Made by a program: the position numbers and the translations under genes. Below the pieces are notes generated by a model. That model had not been told where the DNA came from. It searched no databases and saw only the letters and a program-made list of their open reading frames with translations. This document shows, one piece after another, positions 6,839 through 12,570 of a DNA stretch of 12,570 nt (positions are counted from its first letter, which is position 1; each line of letters begins with the position of its first letter). Source of the DNA: JAHWJX01 sp036386655 (lineage in GTDB: Bacteria > Pseudomonadota > Alphaproteobacteria > Caulobacterales > Caulobacteraceae); contig DASVVG010000031.1 of the NCBI GenBank assembly GCA_036386655.1, positions 1 through 12,570 on the forward strand. The letters are read 5' to 3'.

Positions 6839-7699
6839 TCAGGCGGCCTTCGCGCGGCTCTTGGCGAGCTGGTCGAAGGCGAGGAGCTCGGCCATCAGCC
6901 CTTCGAACTCGCTCATCGGCACCATGTTCGGACCGTCGGAGGGGGCGCGCTCCGGATCGGGGTGGGTCTCCATGAAGACGGCCGCGACGCCGACGGCCAC
7001 AGCGGCACGGGCCAGCACCGGCACGTACTCGCGCTGGCCGCCGGAGGTGGTCCCCTGCCCGCCGGGCTGCTGCACCGAGTGGGTGGCGTCGAACACGACC
7101 GGGCAGCCGATCTGGGCCAACACCGGCAGCGCGCGCATGTCGGAGACCAGCGTGTTGTACCCGAAGGAGACGCCGCGCTCCGTCGCCATCGCGTTCGGAT
7201 TGCCGGCGCCGGTGACCTTGGCGATCACGTTCTTCATGTCCCAGGGGGCGAGGAACTGGCCCTTCTTCACATTGACGACCTTGCCGGTCTGCGCGGCGGC
7301 GACGAGCAGATCGGTCTGGCGCGACAGGAAGGCGGGGATCTGAAGCACGTCGACGGCTTGGGCGGCGCGGGCGCACTGCTCCGCCTCGTGCACGTCGGTG
7401 AGCGTGGGCAGGCCCACGCTCTCGCGGATCTCGGCGAAGATCGGCAGGGCCTCCTCGAGGCCGATCCCCCGCGCCGTGGAGGCGCTCGTGCGGTTCGCCT
7501 TGTCGAAGGAGGTCTTGTAGATCAGCCCGATGTCGAGACCCTCGGCGATCTCGCGCAGCGCGTGGGCGGTCTCCAGCGCGTGCTGGCGGCTCTCGAGCTG
7601 GCACGGGCCGGCGATGACGGCGAGCTTCAGCGCGTTGCCGACGCGCACGGCGCGCCCCTTGGGCGGCGTGATCTCGACGACGGCGTTCGGCTGGGTCAC
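6839..7699 (-). CDS. kdsA: 3-deoxy-8-phosphooctulonate synthase (Kdo-8-P synthase), metal-type
   Basis: KdsA condenses phosphoenolpyruvate with D-arabinose 5-phosphate to Kdo 8-phosphate, a precursor of the Kdo that joins lipid A to the core. The product is 286 residues, usual for the family. Conserved blocks are IAGPCQLES (29-37), YKTSFDKANRTS (61-72), NVKKGQFLAPWDMKN (143-157) and FDATHSVQ (203-210). Cys33, His207, Glu244 and Asp255 correspond to the metal ligands of the Aquifex enzyme; metal-independent E. coli-type enzymes have Asn at the Cys position. The start is a GTG at 7699; a stop codon lies seven codons upstream in frame, so little choice remains, and no clear ribosome site is visible. 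It heads the kdsA-hldD-DUF3089 operon and diverges from sseA. Confidence 0.96.
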   Translation of the reverse strand: MTQPNAVVEITPPKGRAVRVGNALKLAVIAGPCQLESRQHALETAHALREIAEGLDIGLIYKTSFDKANRTSASTARGIGLEEALPIFAEIRESVGLPTLTDVHEAEQCARAAQAVDVLQIPAFLSRQTDLLVAAAQTGKVVNVKKGQFLAPWDMKNVIAKVTGAGNPNAMATERGVSFGYNTLVSDMRALPVLAQIGCPVVFDATHSVQQPGGQGTTSGGQREYVPVLARAAVAVGVAAVFMETHPDPERAPSDGPNMVPMSEFEGLMAELLAFDQLAKSRAKAA

Positions 7700-7724
7700 G
7701 GAGGGACTCGCGATCTGCTAGAAC
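7695..7724 (+). promoter_or_regulatory. Probable sseA promoter (alphaproteobacterial type)
   Basis: GCTAGAAC at 7717-7724 fits the Caulobacter-type -10 consensus GCTANAWC at every defined position. GTCACGG at 7695-7701 matches the -35 consensus TTGACGS at five of seven positions, with a 15-base spacer, one more than usual. Transcription would start near 7731, giving an untranslated leader of roughly 45 bases. The -35 lies over the kdsA GTG start. I found no equally good promoter for kdsA on the other strand. Confidence 0.4.
7705..7709. promoter_or_regulatory. GANTC site (potential CcrM methylation) between the predicted sseA boxes
   Basis: GACTC is a GANTC site, the target of the cell-cycle methyltransferase CcrM in alphaproteobacteria. 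It sits in the spacer of the predicted sseA promoter and six bases from the kdsA GTG. By eye such sites are sparse in this window, and I found no other in a gap between genes. Whether it is methylated or regulatory is not visible. Confidence 0.3.
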
Positions 7725-7776
7725 CGGGCGCAGACGTGGCCCGAGGGCCGCGTGAACGCAAGCGCGAGGTGCGCCG

Positions 7777-8624
7777 ATGTTCCCCTCCTCCGACCCGCTG
7801 ATCACGACGGAGCAGCTGCACGCGCAGCTCGGCGACGCGCGGCTGAGCGCGGTGGACGCCAGCTGGTGGCTGCCGGCGCAGGGACGCGACGCGCGCGTGG
7901 AGTTCGCGCAGGCGCACATCCCGGGCGCGGTGTTCTTCGACATCGACGCGGTTTCGGACGCCTCCACCGGCCTCCCCCACATGCTGCCGGACGCCGAGGC
8001 GTTCGCGGCGGCGGTCGGCGCGATGGGCATATCGGACCGGAATTCCATCGTCCTTTACGACGGCGCCGGCGTGTTCTCTGCACCGCGGGCCTGGTGGATG
8101 TTCCGGGCCATGGGGCATCAGGAGGTGCGGGTGCTCGACGGCGGCTTCCCTAAGTGGCGGGCGGAGCACCGACCGCTGGAGAGCGGTCCCGCCGCCCCGG
8201 CCCAGGCGCGCTTCCATGCGCGGCGGCACGGGGAGCTGGTGCGGGGGCTGGAGGAGGTGCGCGCCGCCCTGGCCGACGGCGAGCAGGTGGTGGACGCGCG
8301 ACCGGCGCCGCGCTTCCGCGGTGAGGCGCCGGAACCCCGGCCGGGACTACGCATGGGGCACATGCCGGGCGCGCTGAACGCTCCGTTCGCGGGCGTGCTG
8401 CGCGAGGACGGCACCATGCGCTCGCGAGAGGAGCTGGCCGAGGTGTTCCGTGCCGCAGGGGTGGACGTGGGGCGGCCGGTCACGACGACCTGCGGCTCCG
8501 GGATCACCGCGGCCATCCTGCTGCTGGCCCTCGCCCGCTTGGGCAAGACCGACGCGGCGCTCTACGACGGCTCGTGGGCCGAATGGGGCGGGCGGGAGGA
8601 CACGCCGGTGGAGAGCAGCGCCGC

Positions 8625-8628
<4 letters not shown>
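7777..8628 (+). CDS. sseA: 3-mercaptopyruvate sulfurtransferase (tandem rhodanese)
   Basis: The enzyme moves the sulfane sulfur of 3-mercaptopyruvate to thiol acceptors or cyanide in cytoplasmic sulfur metabolism. The 283-residue product has two rhodanese domains. The N-terminal one (about 7-125) has no catalytic cysteine but keeps the fold markers HIPGAVFFDID and YDGAG. The C-terminal one (about 155-275) keeps MGHMPGALN and the active-site loop C239-G-S-G-I-T. This CGSG[VI]T loop marks mercaptopyruvate sulfurtransferases; thiosulfate sulfurtransferases usually have CRKGVT. The ATG at 7777 follows GAGGT by six bases. It diverges from kdsA across 77 bases and converges on the aap operon, where both stop codons share CTAG. 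Confidence 0.94.
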
Positions 8629-9373
<745 letters not shown>

Positions 9374-9377
<4 letters not shown>

Positions 9378-10456
9378 GCGGGCTCCGTGAGCGGGCGCTC
9401 GAGCTCGGGGCGGCGGTCTCTACGGCGTTCCAGCGCGGCGGACCAGCGGCTGAGACCGAAGCAGGCGAGGAAGAAGACTAGGCCCACGAAGGCGTAGCCC
9501 TCCGCGTCCACCCCCTGCCAAGCGTAGTCGGCGAGCGCCTGGCGCATCACGCCCATCACGTCGAGCAGCGCGATGACGAACAGCAGCGTGGTGTCCTTGA
9601 ACAGCCCGATGAAGCTGTTGACGATCGCCGGGATCGAGATGCGCAGGGCCTGCGGCAGCACGATCAGCACGGTCGTACGCAGCGGGCCGAGGCCCAGGGC
9701 GCGCGCGGCGTCGCGCTGGCTCTCCGGCACCGCCTGCAGGCCGCCCCGGACCGCCTCGGCGAGGTAGGCGGACGAGAACAGGGTGACCACCACCAGCGCG
9801 CGGGCGAGCAGGTCGAAGCTGGCGCCGGCGGGCGCGAACAGCGGCAGCATCACGCTGGCCATGAACAGCAGCGTGATCAGCGGCACGCCGCGGACGAACT
9901 CGATGAAGGCGACGCAGAGGCCCTTGATCACCGGCAGCCTTGAGCGGCGGCCGAGCGCCAGCAGCACGCCGATGGGAAGCGAGAACATCATGCCCGCGAC
10001 GCCGATGAGGACGTTCAGGAAGAAGCCGCCCCAGTACTCCGTGCCGACGTTCGCCAGCGGCCCGACCCCCGCCAAGACGGCGAACGCAGCGGCGACGCCC
10101 AGCGGCCCCGCGATCAGGATGAAGCGGGTCCAGCGCGACACGGCGAGCGGGAGCACCGCAGCTGCGAGCAGCAGCATGGCGAGCCCCACCCGCCAGAGCT
10201 GGTTCGACGGGTAGAAGCCGGCGAGCATTTGCCGCCAGCGCGCGGTCACGACCGCCCAGCAGGCGCCCCCGCGGTCGCACGCCGCCTTGGTCTCGCCGGT
10301 CCAGGTGGCGTCGATCACCGCCCAGCGGGCGATCGGCGGCACGATCCAGAGCAGCAGCAGCAGGAGGGCCAGCGTGATCACGGCGTCCGCGGGCGTGGCG
10401 AAGAGGTTGGCCCTGACCCATGCGATCGGGGAGCGGGCGGCGCGCGGGCGGTTCAC
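9374..10456 (-). CDS. aapM: General L-amino-acid ABC transporter permease AapM
   Basis: This is one of two inner-membrane permeases of the importer. The GTG at 10456 gives 360 residues. The ATP-binding-protein docking loop (EAA motif) spans about 234-272, EAVRGGLQAVPESQRDAARA onwards to LPQALR. Hydrophobic helices are clear near 25-41, 88-105, 112-132, 145-168, 178-207, 217-232, 275-302 and 320-336. A small loop with cysteines at 60 and 66 (AACDRGGACW) follows the first helix, as in the AapM family, where an extra external segment precedes the core permease. I chose the GTG because it overlaps the aapQ stop as GTGA, as expected for a coupled operon; a start 12 codons further up (10492) would overlap aapQ by 40 bases and adds residues with no permease character. 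Confidence 0.93.
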
Positions 10457-11424
10457 GTGCGGCGCTCCCACACGGCCGTGCGGCTGTTCCACCAGTTCAT
10501 GAAGGCGCTGATGGAGAGGCTGACGGCCAGGTAAAAGGCCATCAGCATGGCGATGATCTCGATCGCCTGGCCGGTCTGGTTCAGGCTGGTCCCACCGAAC
10601 ACCGCAACTAGGTCCGGGTAGCCGATCAGCACGGCCAGCGACGAGTTCTTGGTCAGGTTCAGGTACTGGCTGGCGAGCGGCGGGACCATCACCCGGAGCG
10701 CCTGCGGCAGCACCACGTGGCGCAGGACGTGTCCTTCCTTCAGGCCCAACGCGCGCGCCGCCTCGGTCTGCCCCTTCGGCACCGCCTGGAGGCCGCCGCG
10801 GACCACCTCGGCGATGAAGCCGCCGGTGTACACGATCAGGCCGAGCAGCAGCGCCGCCAGCGGCAGCGACAGGCTCGCCCCCCCTGTGAAACCGAAGCCC
10901 TCCAGGCGCGGGATCGTGTCGGTCGGGAAGTAGAGGCCCCGGTTAGTGAGGAAGAAGCCGGGCAGAAGCTGGATGGCGTCGCGCGGCGGAGGCGCGGCGA
11001 GCATCAGGCTGTACCAGAGCAGGAGCTGCACCGGCAGCGGCGTGTTCCGGGCGCCCTCGACGTAGACGGTCGCCAGCGCCCGGCCGAGAAAGTTGCGCGA
11101 CAGGCGCAGGACGCCGGCGACCAGCCCCACGATCGTGGCGAAGACGATCCCCAGGCCGGCCACCAGCAGCGTGTTGGCGGCGCCCACGAGGAACACCCGA
11201 AAGTGCGTGTCGCTCGGCTGGTACGGCACCAGCCGCTGCGGGATGTCGAACCCCGCCGGCAGGCCCAGGAAGCCGAACCCCATCGGGATGCCGCGCGCCT
11301 GCAGGTTGGTGGCGGCGTTCCGGGTCAGCCACAGCACGGCCAGCATGACGAGGCCCAGCAGAAGCGCCTGGGCGGCGAGCGCCGGCCAGCCGCCGGCGAC
11401 CGACCGGCTCCTGCTCCGCGGCAT
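10453..11424 (-). CDS. aapQ: General L-amino-acid ABC transporter permease AapQ
   Basis: This is the second inner-membrane permease of the importer. The ATG at 11424, five bases after the aapJ stop, gives 323 residues beginning with a basic MPRSRSRS and a first helix at about 14-34. The NLQARGIPMGFGFL segment (40-53) and GFDIPQRLVPY (58-68) are typical of AapQ-type permeases. The EAA docking loop is at about 205-243, EVVRGGLQAVPKGQTEAARA on to LPQALR. Other helices lie near 83-106, 183-204, 262-275 and 288-308. From memory rhizobial AapQ is nearer 400 residues, so this version may have shorter loops in the middle. The open frame continues upstream through aapJ but there it is only a shadow. 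The gene ends in the GTGA overlap with aapM. Confidence 0.93.
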   Translation of the reverse strand: MPRSRSRSVAGGWPALAAQALLLGLVMLAVLWLTRNAATNLQARGIPMGFGFLGLPAGFDIPQRLVPYQPSDTHFRVFLVGAANTLLVAGLGIVFATIVGLVAGVLRLSRNFLGRALATVYVEGARNTPLPVQLLLWYSLMLAAPPPRDAIQLLPGFFLTNRGLYFPTDTIPRLEGFGFTGGASLSLPLAALLLGLIVYTGGFIAEVVRGGLQAVPKGQTEAARALGLKEGHVLRHVVLPQALRVMVPPLASQYLNLTKNSSLAVLIGYPDLVAVFGGTSLNQTGQAIEIIAMLMAFYLAVSLSISAFMNWWNSRTAVWERRT

Positions 11425-11429
11425 CAGGC

Positions 11430-12545
11430 TCAGCGGAGCGGCATGGCGTACATGAGGCCGGACGGCTGGGCGCTCCACTGCGCGTTCAGCCCCCGCTGGA
11501 GCTTGAGGGGGGAGCGGGCGCCCAGGTTGGCCTCGAAGATCTCGCCGTAGTTCCCGACCTGCCGGACGGCCTGGAAGGCCCAGTCTTCGCGAAGGCCGAG
11601 CATCGGACCGAAGCTTCCTTCGACGCCGAGCAGGCGCCGGACCTCGGGATTGCGCGATGTCTTGCGGAGGTCTTCCGCGTTGCGGGAAGTGACGCCGAGT
11701 TCCTCGGCCAGCAGCACGGCGTAGAGGTTCCAGCGGGCGACGTCGGCCCAGTTGTCGTCGCCCTGCCGCACCCACGGCCCGAGCGGCTCCTTGGAGATGA
11801 CGTCGGGCAGGATCACGTGCGCCTGCGGGTTGTCGAGAACCGAGCGGCTGGAGGCGAGCGCGGAGATGTCGTCGGTGACGGCGTCGCAGGCCTCGCGCTG
11901 ATAGTTGGCGCGGCTCTGGTCGACCGAGTCCACCACGACGGACTCGTAGTTGAGGCCCCGCGAGCGGAAGAAGTCCGAAAGATTGAGTTCGGTGGTCGAG
12001 CCGGTGATGACGCAGATGCGTGCGCCGCTCAGTTCCGGCGCGGTGCGCACCTCGAGGCCGCGGCGCACCAGGAAGCCCTGGCCGTCGTAGTAGTTCACGC
12101 CAACGAAATCTAGGCCGAGGTTGGCGTCGCGGCTGAAGCTCTGCGAACTCACCCGGATCAGGATGTCGACCTCGCCCGACTGCAGCGCGGTGAAGCGGTT
12201 CTGGGCGCTGAGCGGGACGAACCGGACCGCGTCGCGGTCGCCGAAGATCGACGCGGCGAGCGTGCGGCAGAAGTCCACTTCGAAGCCGCGCCAGACACCG
12301 CGATTGTCCGGATAGGCGAAGCCCGCGAGGCCGGTGTGCACGCCGCACAGCAGGCGGCCGCGGTTTTTCACCGCCTGCAGCGTGGCGCCGCCCTTCGCGT
12401 TCGCGGGCGCCGGGCCCGCGGTGGGCGCGCCGGGCACGGCCGCGGGCGCCGGAGGCCCGCCACGGCGGTCGCTGGCGTTCTCCTGGTCCTGCCCGCAGGC
12501 CGCGAGGCCGAGCAGGACGAGCGCCAGGGCGGCGGAACGGATCAT
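11430..12545 (-). CDS. aapJ: Amino-acid ABC transporter substrate-binding protein AapJ, lipoprotein form
   Basis: This protein captures general L-amino acids outside the inner membrane and delivers them to AapQ/AapM. The 371-residue product matches the family-3 binding proteins: LLCGVHTGLAGFAYPD (65-80), FEVDFCRTLAASIFGD (88-103), NYYDGQGFLV (151-160), CVITGSTTELNLSDFFR (178-194) and VGNYGEIFEANLG (330-342). Unusually, the N-terminus has a lipobox L14-A-A-C17 after a short hydrophobic core, predicting signal peptidase II cleavage and lipidation at Cys17, followed by a Pro/Ala/Gly-rich linker up to about 52. Gly follows the cysteine, so no Asp +2 inner-membrane retention signal is present. The ATG at 12545 has GGAG seven bases upstream. 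As the first gene of the operon, its promoter would lie beyond the window edge. Confidence 0.94.
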   Translation of the reverse strand: MIRSAALALVLLGLAACGQDQENASDRRGGPPAPAAVPGAPTAGPAPANAKGGATLQAVKNRGRLLCGVHTGLAGFAYPDNRGVWRGFEVDFCRTLAASIFGDRDAVRFVPLSAQNRFTALQSGEVDILIRVSSQSFSRDANLGLDFVGVNYYDGQGFLVRRGLEVRTAPELSGARICVITGSTTELNLSDFFRSRGLNYESVVVDSVDQSRANYQREACDAVTDDISALASSRSVLDNPQAHVILPDVISKEPLGPWVRQGDDNWADVARWNLYAVLLAEELGVTSRNAEDLRKTSRNPEVRRLLGVEGSFGPMLGLREDWAFQAVRQVGNYGEIFEANLGARSPLKLQRGLNAQWSAQPSGLMYAMPLR

Positions 12546-12552
12546 GAGGGAT

Positions 12553-12556
12553 CTCC
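12553..12556 (-). promoter_or_regulatory. Ribosome binding site of aapJ
   Basis: GGAG on the minus strand lies seven bases before the ATG at 12545 and supports that start, which also places a proper lipoprotein signal peptide at the N-terminus. The remaining bases to the window edge are GC-rich with no other signal I can recognise. Confidence 0.55.
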
Positions 12557-12570
12557 ACGGGCCGGGCGCT

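Noticed and set aside
5832..7343. Plus-strand open frame of 503 codons opposite hldD and kdsA
   Set aside because: Both genes beneath it are clear enzymes with intact motifs; the antisense product shows only composition-driven repeats of Val, Ala, Gly and Arg.
6837..8048. Upstream extension of hldD through the kdsA region
   Set aside because: The frame stays open but the residues before the GTG at 6836 have no epimerase similarity, and the same DNA encodes KdsA in another frame.
10457..10492. Longer aapM start at 10492
   Set aside because: It would overlap aapQ by 40 bases and adds a polar stretch; the GTG at 10456 forms a GTGA overlap with the aapQ stop, typical of this operon.
11425..12558. 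A single long frame joining the aapJ region to aapQ
   Set aside because: The part upstream of the aapQ ATG is an out-of-frame shadow of aapJ, rich in Arg and Pro; it is not a fusion protein.

Overview
The window is a gene-dense, very GC-rich piece of a bacterial chromosome. The likely source is an alphaproteobacterium. The evidence is the recG / sdhE / mfd cluster, a general L-amino-acid ABC transporter in aapJ-aapQ-aapM-aapP order, a Cys-type (metal-dependent) KdsA, Gram-negative inner-core lipopolysaccharide genes, and promoter-like sites that fit the Caulobacter-type housekeeping consensus. I lean towards the Caulobacterales/Hyphomonadales side, but the sequence alone does not prove it. 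Eleven protein genes fill almost every base. I saw no tRNA, rRNA, CRISPR array, insertion sequence, phage gene or rho-independent terminator.

Left region (1-4740), DNA repair plus a respiratory assembly factor: mfd (minus strand, its C-terminal third lies outside the window) is preceded on the same strand by the small gene sdhE. recG runs divergently on the plus strand from a 60-bp gap. Mfd and RecG share the same type of double-stranded-DNA translocase motor. SdhE attaches FAD to succinate dehydrogenase and has no obvious link to repair.

Middle region (4640-7699, minus strand), envelope operon: kdsA (Kdo-8-phosphate synthase), hldD (ADP-heptose epimerase) and a membrane-anchored DUF3089 protein lie 2 and 4 bases apart. 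The first two make precursors of the lipopolysaccharide inner core. The DUF3089 protein has an alpha/beta-hydrolase-like fold family signature, but its nucleophile elbow reads G-V-E-Q-G, so it appears to be a dead enzyme. Its last codons overlap the end of recG by 101 bases in antisense.

Right region (7777-12545): sseA (3-mercaptopyruvate sulfurtransferase) runs on the plus strand, divergent from kdsA. It meets the convergent aap operon tail to tail, and one CTAG supplies both stop codons. The aap genes (minus strand, J-Q-M-P) have a 5-base gap and then two 4-base start/stop overlaps. They encode a binding protein, two membrane permeases and an ATPase. The binding protein carries a lipoprotein signal and a Pro/Ala-rich tether, which is uncommon for a Gram-negative amino-acid binding protein.

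Most of the window is ordinary core genome. No wholly new system is evident. The observations most worth following are the active-site-less DUF3089 protein coupled to inner-core genes, its tail overprinted on recG, the lipoprotein form of AapJ, and the palindrome over the sdhE start.
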